Positions 1 through 8,459 of a DNA stretch of 28,737 nucleotides are shown one piece after another. Numbering within the stretch: position 1 is the first letter of the stretch; every line of letters starts with the position of its first letter. This DNA is from a virus. The notes beneath the pieces were generated by a model. It ran no database searches, was not told where the DNA came from, and saw only the letters and a list, made by a program, of their open reading frames with translations. Where the stretch lies: IMG/VR virus record IMGVR_UViG_3300008050_007538, positions 1 through 28,737 of that record, one strand, 5' to 3'. The position numbers and the translations under genes were made by a program.

Positions 1-456
1 ATTGGAAGCAAGCTCGCCCGTGTCTCTCACTGAGAGCGATTCAATGATTCGCTTCTTTCCCAGTAGTGCTTCAGTAGCTGTTCCTGACGCTGTAGCTGCG
101 GCCTTAGCGATGCTATTTGAGACCTTCTTTGTCACATCTGAGCTGAATGACTTTGTTACTCCTTCTCGGGCTCTCTCGTTTCGTGCCTTTCGATTGGATG
201 AGCGATGAAGTAGATTCTTGAGTACATCTTGTGGGCTCTTGCCACCATTAGCTGAAAAGACACCTGGTGAACCCGAATCCTCCATTGAGCGAATCTGGAT
301 ATCAACTGTTGAGACACCCGTGCGAATTGCCTTCACAAGGTCAATATCGTACTTCATGCGCAGGGAAACAGTGCCCTTTGATGATACGCTTGTGACAGTT
401 ACATTTCCAGAGTCGAATGAAATGAGGTTGTCACCAGACTTTCCCTTAGTGATCAT
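1..456 (-). CDS. Hypothetical virion-module protein, C-terminus cut by window edge
   Basis: An open frame of 152 codons starts at an ATG (bases 456-454) and runs off the left edge without a stop. The start lies 7 bases after the stop of the preceding gene and has GAGGA a few bases upstream, so it is well supported. The N-terminal third looks beta-rich (residues about 10-60, alternating polar and hydrophobic residues around SFDSGNVTVTSVSSKGTVSL). The part from about residue 85 is basic and helical, rich in Lys, Arg, Ala and Ser. No signal peptide or membrane segment is visible. I do not recognise the family. Its place at the end of the baseplate/virion run suggests a structural or tail-assembly role, which is inference only. 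Apparent plus-strand reading frames over this region are shadows of it. Confidence 0.75.
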   Translation of the reverse strand, partial: MITKGKSGDNLISFDSGNVTVTSVSSKGTVSLRMKYDIDLVKAIRTGVSTVDIQIRSMEDSGSPGVFSANGGKSPQDVLKNLLHRSSNRKARNERAREGVTKSFSSDVTKKVSNSIAKAAATASGTATEALLGKKRIIESLSVRDTGELASN

Positions 457-463
457 TCTATCC

Positions 464-1369
464 TCAGTCAAATACGATGGTGAAAATGTTGACGAATGTG
501 TTCATGTCGTTGCTATCTTCAAAGACCTTGCCGACAAAGTAGACTTGCTTCGACGGTCGATCAGCATCTGCTGTAGCAAATTCACCAAAATCAATGATGT
601 CTAGCTTCTGTAGTCGTCCAGCAGAGAGTTCAAAAATTTGCGAGACGAGATTTCCCTCTCTCGAAGTATCGTAGAATGTCACCGGTGCTACTTCCAGATT
701 GCTCAAATGCCGGTCAATTTCTGCATATGACAATGGAACTGCCTGCCCCTCGCAAGGAAACTGGCCCAGAGACCGTGTAGTTTCAAAGACTACTGGCGGC
801 AGATGCTGAAAGTTTGGAATGTGGCCGAGACGCTTATCCTGGAAGAACGACTCTACGTCATCGATTGAAATAGACGTGACTTCTTCTTTGACGCTGAGAG
901 GTGTTGACGGTGAAATAATGAACGACGCAGCGTTCATGCTCATGCTGAACCCCTCTGCGTCACGAAAGGGATCATCTGTGCCGAGAAGGTACAGGTTTCG
1001 ATAGTTGTCGATTGAAGATGCTAGCAAATCTGCAGATAGACTTGCAAATCGATCGCCAGGCGGAATAATGACAGAAGACGAGATGATCTGGCCATCCCGA
1101 ATGACAAGAGAGCTTCCGTTGTACGGGACCAGCTTACCCTCATCATCAGTCTCAAACGTGATCTGATCTTGTCTTCGAGATGTTGCTTCTAGGAAAAGGC
1201 GCCGAGAAGCATCATCAGATCCAGATACTGAGTCAGCCTGATAGAAGGTGTGTCCGTCTGTAAACGACACAAACTTGATTTGCAACTCGCCTGTAGCGAG
1301 CTGTCGTCGCCCTTCTTCTGTAATAACTGTGTCGAAGATTCGAGTCTTCGTGTCCAGGATGCCGGCCAC
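464..1369 (-). CDS. Virion structural protein of unknown function (301 aa)
   Basis: The start is a GTG (1369-1367) preceded by a strong AGGAGG at 6-base spacing; there is no competing ATG close by. The protein opens with GILDTKTRIFDTVITEEGRR, an N-terminal pattern I associate with conserved virion proteins of large myoviruses in which a short helix carrying 'T.EGR.QLA.G' is followed by a 'FVSFTD..TFY' strand; that association is from memory and gives no function. The rest is soluble, mixed alpha/beta, with several Ser/Thr-rich turns. No transmembrane segment or enzymatic motif is seen. It sits 30 bases after the 926-aa structural gene and 7 bases before the partial gene, so it is almost certainly in the same transcript. 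A tail or fibre-network component is likely, but this is not shown by the sequence. Confidence 0.7.
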   Translation of the reverse strand: MAGILDTKTRIFDTVITEEGRRQLATGELQIKFVSFTDGHTFYQADSVSGSDDASRRLFLEATSRRQDQITFETDDEGKLVPYNGSSLVIRDGQIISSSVIIPPGDRFASLSADLLASSIDNYRNLYLLGTDDPFRDAEGFSMSMNAASFIISPSTPLSVKEEVTSISIDDVESFFQDKRLGHIPNFQHLPPVVFETTRSLGQFPCEGQAVPLSYAEIDRHLSNLEVAPVTFYDTSREGNLVSQIFELSAGRLQKLDIIDFGEFATADADRPSKQVYFVGKVFEDSNDMNTFVNIFTIVFD

Positions 1370-1399
1370 CTGTGCCTCCTGCTAGTAAGTAGGCGAAAG

Positions 1400-4180
1400 T
1401 CAGTTTGTCGCGGTGTTGTCAAAATAAGGAATTGACGACGTTGCTGCAAAGCTGTGATTCGATGAATCTGATGCACTATTGGGCGGGACATGAAGTCCGC
1501 CAGAAACGAACTTGACAGACACAACAGACATCTTCTTTCCACCCGAAGAGCGCGACTGTCCCTTGACGGCTCGAGCAGTATCAGTAGCATCAAAGAATGT
1601 GCTGAACTGTCGCTGTTCGAGCATATCGCGAAACTGGCCGAATCTGTTATGTCGGAATACTGCTCTCGAATGCACCGGCTTGTTAGAGATCATACCGTAA
1701 CGGAATCCTTGTGAACCCGTAATGTGTGCATGAAAGAAGTCTCCATCAACTGTGCCCGATGGTCCCTTTCTCTTTTGACCGCGACGGAAGAGAGAATCGA
1801 TGAGAAGATCTCCTTCAATTGTGTCATTAAAAGTGACAGAGAAGGCACCGGCCTTCTTAATGTAAAGTTTTCCACTGTCGCTAATGACCCGTGATGGATC
1901 CCCGCTGTAAGGGAAAGGCATCCTGAATGCATCCGCGCCCGAATTTACCTCTCTAAACTTTCGTGTAACTGATCCGTTCAAATCGATCCTGCCCAGAACG
2001 TAGACATTCTCGCCGAGCTCGCCTGACGATCCTGTTGACGTTATGCGCACGCCGCCAGCGGCAACGATATATTCTCCCAATCTTGGAGGAATACTATCGT
2101 AAAACATCTCCTGCGGTGACCAGAATGAAGAGTGCCGTCCAATAGAGCCCGTCAATCCATCTGAGCCTGATGTAACAGATCCTGCAATCCCGCGAACCCC
2201 GTCAAGTGCCAGAGACGTAATTGAGCCCGTCATGATATTGTCAATGAACGAGCCGCTGTAGGCTTCGCGAGGGTGAATCTCGTACTGATCAACAGTTGGG
2301 TTGTCGAAGTGCAAATCTTCGTGAACTGCCTCAGAAGTAAGATTCTGATTTAGTGTGTCGTGGAATTCGACCCCATCACGAACGAGTGAACCGTATAGAG
2401 ATACAGAGCAAGGCGTCCCTTCAGGAATTCTGAAGAGCGAACCGGTGAGTTCATTTGAACGCTGGCGGTCTCTGAGTCCCAGTAAACTGTCCATTCCAAT
2501 AATAAGCTTGTCTGTGGGTAGCAGGAGATAGGGGCTGTCAGCAATGGGTCCTGGCACTCCACTCTCAAACGGACCGCCTCCCTTGCCCATCATAGCATGT
2601 GCGCGAGGGTCAAGCTTTGTGATGCTCATGTCTCTATGCGTTGTTAGCAGAGAGCCGCCATTGTACTGCACATACGTGAATTCGCCCATCGAGGGAGCCG
2701 CAAATGAAACTGATACTCCAGGCCCCTGCTCTCGGCCGGTAAATACATCAGGAAGGAAAGCCTGAGAGACTGTGCCACCCGGCCAATAGTTGTAGATTGA
2801 CGTGTTTACTGTGTTTGCAAGCAGGCTCGGCGACGCGGCTGTACCAGTTACTCGGAACCAACCTGACAATGACGGCCCAACAGTTTGAGCAGGGCCTCTC
2901 AGCTGGACTGACCCCGAAAATTGTGCAACTGTGGGAACTGTTGTGTGTGCAAAGTTGTAAGAGAATGCCGGCGAATGAAGAGGAGAGAAGGAATCAGTCA
3001 GCTGCGATGTCGATGCAGTTCTTTTAACGACTGCATTGTAAAAGCACATCGATGCGCTAAAGATGAGATGCCGCTCACTACCTGTGACATCTTGTGCTGA
3101 ATCTGTCTGGTGTTGCGTATTTCGCTGTCGGTACAGGAAGAAAGTGTAATCGTCACCATAGCGCTCAGCAGACTGATTCTGAGATGCTGCCGGACTATTT
3201 TGCCAGTTAGCAATTCGCTGCGCCTGGACCTGGTGACGAGTGTTGCCCAGAGTGACAACTACCTTTTCCAAGAGGAACGGATGATTGATATGATCACCCA
3301 TGTGAATAGCTTGTGATGCTGTAGCATGGTATCGATTTGCGAATGGAGCCTGCATCGTTACAGTAGGGCGAGCTACTTGCCTCAGGTTCGTCAGAGATTC
3401 TCGATCTCGCTGTAGTTCGACATTTTCCATGTCAGCAGCTGTGAATTGCTGACACCAGGTCTCTGTGCCAGAGTTGACCAACCCAACATTAACGCCCAAA
3501 ACGGGAAGAACAGTGTCTTCAACAGACCACTGGAAGCTCGACAATGGTGCTTCGACTCCGGTAACCGGATCAGTTAAGCCAATGTCTTCCCATCGCTGCA
3601 TTGTGTGATTGAAGTATGCAAAGCCAGATCGCCTCTCGCCGAACATAGCGCCTGCGGGATCATCAACGTCGTGGCGCGCAGGATTGCGGGTCCAGACATG
3701 ATCGCGAGTCGGTGAAATGTCAAACCGAATGATTGTCTTACTCTTCAAAGGAGAAGAAAAGCCGGGAAGTACTGCTGCTGATGTTCCTGTCATGAAGAAA
3801 GCACCAGAGTTTGACTGTTCAGGAAGCTTATCCTCGATGAACGGGCCCACATCCTGCTTACTTGATGAGAAGACAGCGAGGTGATCACCCAGTCCAGGCC
3901 GCAGGACTGCGTATGAGCTAATTGATCCTGTTCGAGGGCGATCAACTAAATGAGGAGATGATACAATGAGCATCTCAGGGTAGTTTGTAAGACGACCCGG
4001 AGAATTCTCACTCTGTGTCTTCGTATAAAACGTAATTGTATCTGTATCGTCAAACCGTACTGGGAATTTACCGGAGCGATTTGCGTCGCCTGTACGGGCA
4101 ATCGTAGGATAGGAACCCGTTGCTGAGTCCTTCTCACGAAGACGAAGCCTTACGGGCTCATCTAGAAAACGTGTAGACAC
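1400..4180 (-). CDS. Large virion structural protein of unknown function (926 aa)
   Basis: The start is GTG (4180-4178), overlapping the stop of the upstream gene as TAGTG, with AGGAGAGG just before it. The protein is long, soluble and rich in Ser, Thr and Gly, with many GS and TGS turns (for example around residues 650-680), typical of beta-rich tail-fibre or decoration proteins. The stretch near residues 540-630, with LLPTDKLIIGMDS and later EFHDTLNQNLTSEAVHE, resembles conserved segments of large-phage virion proteins as far as I recall, but I cannot name a family. No signal peptide, membrane segment or catalytic signature is visible. Its place downstream of the baseplate wedge genes points to the baseplate periphery or tail fibres. 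The abundant Ser/Thr could serve as glycan acceptors for the nearby glycosyltransferases; this is inference. Confidence 0.75.
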   Translation of the reverse strand: MSTRFLDEPVRLRLREKDSATGSYPTIARTGDANRSGKFPVRFDDTDTITFYTKTQSENSPGRLTNYPEMLIVSSPHLVDRPRTGSISSYAVLRPGLGDHLAVFSSSKQDVGPFIEDKLPEQSNSGAFFMTGTSAAVLPGFSSPLKSKTIIRFDISPTRDHVWTRNPARHDVDDPAGAMFGERRSGFAYFNHTMQRWEDIGLTDPVTGVEAPLSSFQWSVEDTVLPVLGVNVGLVNSGTETWCQQFTAADMENVELQRDRESLTNLRQVARPTVTMQAPFANRYHATASQAIHMGDHINHPFLLEKVVVTLGNTRHQVQAQRIANWQNSPAASQNQSAERYGDDYTFFLYRQRNTQHQTDSAQDVTGSERHLIFSASMCFYNAVVKRTASTSQLTDSFSPLHSPAFSYNFAHTTVPTVAQFSGSVQLRGPAQTVGPSLSGWFRVTGTAASPSLLANTVNTSIYNYWPGGTVSQAFLPDVFTGREQGPGVSVSFAAPSMGEFTYVQYNGGSLLTTHRDMSITKLDPRAHAMMGKGGGPFESGVPGPIADSPYLLLPTDKLIIGMDSLLGLRDRQRSNELTGSLFRIPEGTPCSVSLYGSLVRDGVEFHDTLNQNLTSEAVHEDLHFDNPTVDQYEIHPREAYSGSFIDNIMTGSITSLALDGVRGIAGSVTSGSDGLTGSIGRHSSFWSPQEMFYDSIPPRLGEYIVAAGGVRITSTGSSGELGENVYVLGRIDLNGSVTRKFREVNSGADAFRMPFPYSGDPSRVISDSGKLYIKKAGAFSVTFNDTIEGDLLIDSLFRRGQKRKGPSGTVDGDFFHAHITGSQGFRYGMISNKPVHSRAVFRHNRFGQFRDMLEQRQFSTFFDATDTARAVKGQSRSSGGKKMSVVSVKFVSGGLHVPPNSASDSSNHSFAATSSIPYFDNTATN

Positions 4181-4926
4181 TAGCCTCTCCTGAATCCGCC
4201 GAACGCGATAGAGTCAACGCCCAGGTGATGATGGGGGAACGTGAAGCCCTTTCCCGCACTTCGATGATCATTGCGCATATAGTTGGCCGTCGACGAACCC
4301 GTCATTGCATTTAGAGCGTTGAGCATGTCCTGTCCCATGGGAACTTGCTCAAATACCTGGGCCGATGTCTGATCATCATGAAACGGCGCAAACGTCTTCT
4401 CTTCGTCTGGGAAGAGGCCCGGGATCTTTACTGCTGCTGAGATTGCGCTTCCCATTCTATCGTCGGCGTCAATAAACGGATCAATTGTGGGTGCATCCGT
4501 GAAGGGAAATTCGCTCACAATCTGATCGCTCTTGAGCAATGGATCTGTGTTCCCAGCTGCGAAAATTGCCTTGATACCCTTAGCAGGATATGGAAACTCG
4601 GTGGTTGTAAATGCAACGATAGAGCGAATGGTGAACGGCTCAATTGCTCCATCATCCTGCTCAGGATCAGCAATGTCAACGTTGCCAATAATTGCCGGAT
4701 ACATCGAGCCAGCATCTTCGAGATACACGGCGGCCTGGAACTTTCCGAGATCATCGAAGGGAGTACCATCCGAGAAAGTCTTAGGTTGTCCAAACGTTGT
4801 CTGGACAATAATGCTGCTCGTAAGTGAAGGCCCAAGAACCGGCGTGATTCCTCGACGGGAATAATGCCCTCGAGCGTAGATTCCCTGCCTAAACTGATCG
4901 TATTCGGTTGTATCGATGATGCTCAT
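4180..4926 (-). CDS. Virion-module protein of unknown function (248 aa)
   Basis: The ATG (4926-4924) overlaps the stop of the LamG-containing gene as ATGA, a sign of translational coupling. The product is soluble and acidic, with several PF.D/DP.I turns in the middle (around residues 85-160) and a Gly/His-rich C-terminus containing FPHHHLGVDSIAFGG. The three consecutive histidines (near residue 232) could bind metal, but nothing else supports that. No domain is recognised. It lies between a tail-protein-I-like/LamG protein and the 926-aa structural protein, with overlaps at both ends, so it is probably made together with them as part of the same tail substructure. The C-terminal GGFRRG ending is reminiscent of short structural connectors, but that is speculation. 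Confidence 0.7.
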   Translation of the reverse strand: MSIIDTTEYDQFRQGIYARGHYSRRGITPVLGPSLTSSIIVQTTFGQPKTFSDGTPFDDLGKFQAAVYLEDAGSMYPAIIGNVDIADPEQDDGAIEPFTIRSIVAFTTTEFPYPAKGIKAIFAAGNTDPLLKSDQIVSEFPFTDAPTIDPFIDADDRMGSAISAAVKIPGLFPDEEKTFAPFHDDQTSAQVFEQVPMGQDMLNALNAMTGSSTANYMRNDHRSAGKGFTFPHHHLGVDSIAFGGFRRG

Positions 4927-7900
4927 CTACTCACTGTTCCGTCTGAGTCGAATACCGTACCTGCTGTTGTTGATCGTCGAAGATCTTCATCCAGGTAGAG
5001 GTCAGAGTTCAAGTATCGGACCTTGGGCCTTTCTAGCATGTGAGACTCGATCACGAAGTTTGTGCCCAGGTAGTTTGTCTTTCGAGGAATGATCTGCTCA
5101 ATGAACATGCCGATCGATGAGTCGAACCACTTAAAGAACTCAAAGAGCGCCTTGAGATTCATTCTATCCGTCAGACGATTGAAATATACCTCTCGGAGCT
5201 CTGCAAGCTTAGGATAATCCTCTGCGAATCGCAATTCAGGACTTCCCAGAGTGTTGTCTAGATCGTCAAGAGTTGAAAAGATGCTGATGATGTCTTCATC
5301 GAGAGCGTCAACTACTGAGAAGTCGATTGTGAAGCGAGTGTCGTCGTTAGGCTTTTCGCTCGGCGTGATCACGTGAACGGGGGCGTTCTCGGCTCCGAAT
5401 TCATCAACATTCTCTGCTTCCAGAAACCCTCGCACGCGGACCTTGTTGTCGGTGCCAGCTTCATCGAATCGAGGTGAAAGATGACTGAAGTAGAACGTTT
5501 CTGGCTTGACGACCTGAGTGCTAAGCTCAAACCCCGAACCGGACGTCAAAAGGCTATTCTGAGAGAAGTCAGTGAGTACAATCTCGCCCGCCACATTAGA
5601 CTCAGTGGTAATCTGGTCTGTTGACATATCGAGCCGGATTCTCTCAAATGCTCCGGTGACAGCTGTCGTGAAATTGAAATTCGACCGAGGATCCTCAACG
5701 CCTACTGACTTGAAGTTTCGAGCATGCTCTTTCCATTCTCCGACTGTAAGAGCCTTAGACCAGAATCTAAGTTGGGCGAGCCTTCCGCTGAATGTGGTGA
5801 CTCGAGCTTCGGGGTTGGTTACCACTGACGTTGAGTTCAAGTACCGAGTAGAAGTTGTCATTCCCAAACTTTGGGATCCCACCGTAATGAATGAACCTGA
5901 CGCATTGTGATTATCTGTCCGTGCAGACCAGATGATTCGGTCGACATTCCCATCGGGATCTTCAAGATAGAATGAAGACGTAGTGTATGACTCAGCAAGA
6001 TCACCAAATGACTGCCTTGCTGCTCGGAGAAAATAGCTAGCAGATGGATGATTGCCAGACTCAGCAGCAGTTACTCGACCTGCAGCAATGCTCCATACGT
6101 GACCATCGAAAATGTTGACGCCCGTCAAAGGGAGCTCAAGGAATGAACCACCTGTCCCCTGCGTTGGACGTGCAAAGAGCTTAATACTTCCCGTGCTGTT
6201 ACCTGATGCTTCAGAGCCTGAGATTGCGACGACGTTGAAGAGGACACGATGTGGCTCTGGAGTCGTGACACTTCCCGTCACATTAACTCGAACAAGGCTT
6301 TGTGTCACAGGATGAGATCCGGAAAGCTGCTTCTGGAACTTATACAAAGCCTCTACGGTGAAAGAGCCCGATGTGAACTGGCCGTCATCCCTGCTGTTTG
6401 AGATTCCATGCGGCGGGAACATCCCGGGATTGACCCAGGCACCTTGAATTGGCGGGAATCCCGTCTCGATTCGGCTAGCAGACAAAAAGTTAGTCTGCAA
6501 AAAGGGCTTGTTATCTGGGATGCCCTGTGCGTCAAGAGTGGAAGCAACTGGTGCCATCGTCCCCGACATGTCAATCATTGTTGACACTTCGGTTTTTGTT
6601 ACTCGAGCATCACTCAGATTTCGAGTTGTCTTCCCACCGAACTCTCGAATTCGCAGTGTTGAATCTGGATTGATGCCGACAGCTCTGATCAGAGCCTTCA
6701 CGCCGTGGACTGTTCCCTTAGAGTTGACAATCTCACGAACGTTCGTGAGAATACGACGCCAGATCTGGTTCTGGACGTGTTGCAAAGAGAGATTAGATGT
6801 GCTAACGTCAACGCCTAAATTTTCTGCCTCAACAAACTGCTCTACAGATGCGTTAGAAAAGAAGCTGGGTGCATCAAAGCCGTAGTACTTGAACAGCTGA
6901 GGGAGAAATTGATCTGATACGGTGCCGTCATCATCGTAATCAACGTGCAAAGTGTTCGACATCTGATCGAGCATAATCTTCTGTTCGTCGAAGAACTTAG
7001 CCCAAACGTAGAGGAACGATGCAAGAAGCTGAGGGCTTCCCATTTCACCGGACCCAGGGATTCCCTGGCCCGCGTAAGCATCTCCAATCGTACCCTCTTC
7101 ATCTTCGAATCCTTCGAAGACCTGACCCTCCTGCAAGTAATGCTGCGGGATCAGGTTCGTGATGAGGTTCGGATTAACGACGTCGTAGTCGCTTGCCGAT
7201 GACAAGAGATCAGTGTTGAGACTGACGACAGGGGCGAACGCTGGGAAGAGAACTGGGTTGAGACTCATCTTCTCATGAGTCATCGGAACAGCAAGGGAGC
7301 TCGTAATGCGCTGAGCGTGATTGAAGTTTGTGACTCGGCTGTGGAGTGAGTTTCCCGATGAGTCAAGAATCAAGCTGCTCAAGTTTCCAAGGCTACCTGT
7401 TGGCTCATTGAACTTGAAGTACAGAGCCATCTCATCGCTGGCAAAGATTCCCTTTCGAGCGTACCTTTCCTGTTCGTCTGTGCTTCTCACATCATGAAAG
7501 ATTCGAAGCTCATCAATGGCGCCTGACAGCGACGTAGCAGGAATGAAGGATGTCCCAACTACAAAATCGATGTTTGATCCGGAGCCAATTGTGAGCGGTG
7601 AAACAGGGAATCCAAAGGCACCAAATTCTTGGGTCTCTGATGATGTAGAAGCCAGGACAGAACCACTGTAGAACTCAATACGGTGGTTACCAGGGGTCCG
7701 GTTAAGAACAACTCCCACATGATTAAAGACGCCCTTAGTGAGTGCCATTGATGCAGTGAGAAAAGATGATCCAGACGCTACCAGAAACTGCAAATCACAC
7801 GCGGACGGCGATGCTGATTCTGAGATTGCAAGTGTGAAGCCCTGATCAGAGCCACTCAGCTTTTGCACTACGATAGCATTGCTGTTAGCTTCTGCCGGCA

Positions 7901-8459
7901 CCATCAGATGCAATTCGATTGTCATCGACTTTGCGCCAGGATCAAGAACTGTTCGGCCGCTTCGGTCCTTTGACAGTGAAGGGTGCTCGCCTCCTGCGAA
8001 ATCGCTCACCTTGATAAAGGTTCCGCCCGCTGGAGCAGCTGATCCAGAGAAGAACAAGTAACCCTTGTTCTTCGGGAACTGATCGTAGACGTACTTCTCA
8101 AATCCGGACAGTGTATCGAAGAAGTCTTCAACTTCTGTTCGGGTCCCGTCGAAAGGATAGCTGTTGATGATCTTCTCAAAAGCCACGTTGACGTTAACTT
8201 CAGCACTGTTGAAGAACGTGTGATTCTCAAAACGACTGTAATCAAGAGGAATCTGCTGCGTAGATCGAATTCCCTGCCCAGGCGGATCATACCTGAAGGA
8301 TGCTGTGCTTCCGATGTTGGTGTCTGCCAGATCATTGCCCGACGTTTGCACAGTTGTGCCCTCGCCGTTTGTGATCTGCCTAGTGTAAGCAGACGCGAAT
8401 AGCTTGGGTCGCTTAAAGCTAAGCGCCGTCTTAGACGGTGAGATCTTGGTTGTAGGCAT
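4923..8459 (-). CDS. Tail-protein-I-like baseplate protein with two LamG-like domains (1178 aa)
   Basis: The ATG (8459-8457) shares its A with the upstream TAA (TAATG). Three parts can be seen. Residues about 135-375 look like a LamG/concanavalin-A-like jellyroll: a strand with MTIELHLMV, then HVGVVLNRTPGNHRIEFYSG, and the typical closing pattern SGAIDELRIFHDVRS. Residues about 470-610 resemble phage tail protein I (P2 gpI type): QIWRRILTNVREIVNSKGT followed by VKALIRAVGI and IREFGG. Residues about 695-915 form a second, more diverged LamG-like unit (SFTVEALYKF; GRLAQLRFWSKAL). Gene order gp25, gp6/J, then this gene parallels the W-J-I order of P2-like phages, which supports the gpI part. It probably joins the baseplate to fibres and may bind surface glycans through the LamG units; the binding role is inferred. 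LamG is fairly secure; gpI similarity is moderate. Confidence 0.72.
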   Translation of the reverse strand: MPTTKISPSKTALSFKRPKLFASAYTRQITNGEGTTVQTSGNDLADTNIGSTASFRYDPPGQGIRSTQQIPLDYSRFENHTFFNSAEVNVNVAFEKIINSYPFDGTRTEVEDFFDTLSGFEKYVYDQFPKNKGYLFFSGSAAPAGGTFIKVSDFAGGEHPSLSKDRSGRTVLDPGAKSMTIELHLMVPAEANSNAIVVQKLSGSDQGFTLAISESASPSACDLQFLVASGSSFLTASMALTKGVFNHVGVVLNRTPGNHRIEFYSGSVLASTSSETQEFGAFGFPVSPLTIGSGSNIDFVVGTSFIPATSLSGAIDELRIFHDVRSTDEQERYARKGIFASDEMALYFKFNEPTGSLGNLSSLILDSSGNSLHSRVTNFNHAQRITSSLAVPMTHEKMSLNPVLFPAFAPVVSLNTDLLSSASDYDVVNPNLITNLIPQHYLQEGQVFEGFEDEEGTIGDAYAGQGIPGSGEMGSPQLLASFLYVWAKFFDEQKIMLDQMSNTLHVDYDDDGTVSDQFLPQLFKYYGFDAPSFFSNASVEQFVEAENLGVDVSTSNLSLQHVQNQIWRRILTNVREIVNSKGTVHGVKALIRAVGINPDSTLRIREFGGKTTRNLSDARVTKTEVSTMIDMSGTMAPVASTLDAQGIPDNKPFLQTNFLSASRIETGFPPIQGAWVNPGMFPPHGISNSRDDGQFTSGSFTVEALYKFQKQLSGSHPVTQSLVRVNVTGSVTTPEPHRVLFNVVAISGSEASGNSTGSIKLFARPTQGTGGSFLELPLTGVNIFDGHVWSIAAGRVTAAESGNHPSASYFLRAARQSFGDLAESYTTSSFYLEDPDGNVDRIIWSARTDNHNASGSFITVGSQSLGMTTSTRYLNSTSVVTNPEARVTTFSGRLAQLRFWSKALTVGEWKEHARNFKSVGVEDPRSNFNFTTAVTGAFERIRLDMSTDQITTESNVAGEIVLTDFSQNSLLTSGSGFELSTQVVKPETFYFSHLSPRFDEAGTDNKVRVRGFLEAENVDEFGAENAPVHVITPSEKPNDDTRFTIDFSVVDALDEDIISIFSTLDDLDNTLGSPELRFAEDYPKLAELREVYFNRLTDRMNLKALFEFFKWFDSSIGMFIEQIIPRKTNYLGTNFVIESHMLERPKVRYLNSDLYLDEDLRRSTTAGTVFDSDGTVSR

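Noticed and set aside
4923-8459. Diversity-generating retroelement acting on the LamG-type protein.
   Set aside because: No reverse transcriptase gene and no near-identical template/variable repeat pair is visible in the window.
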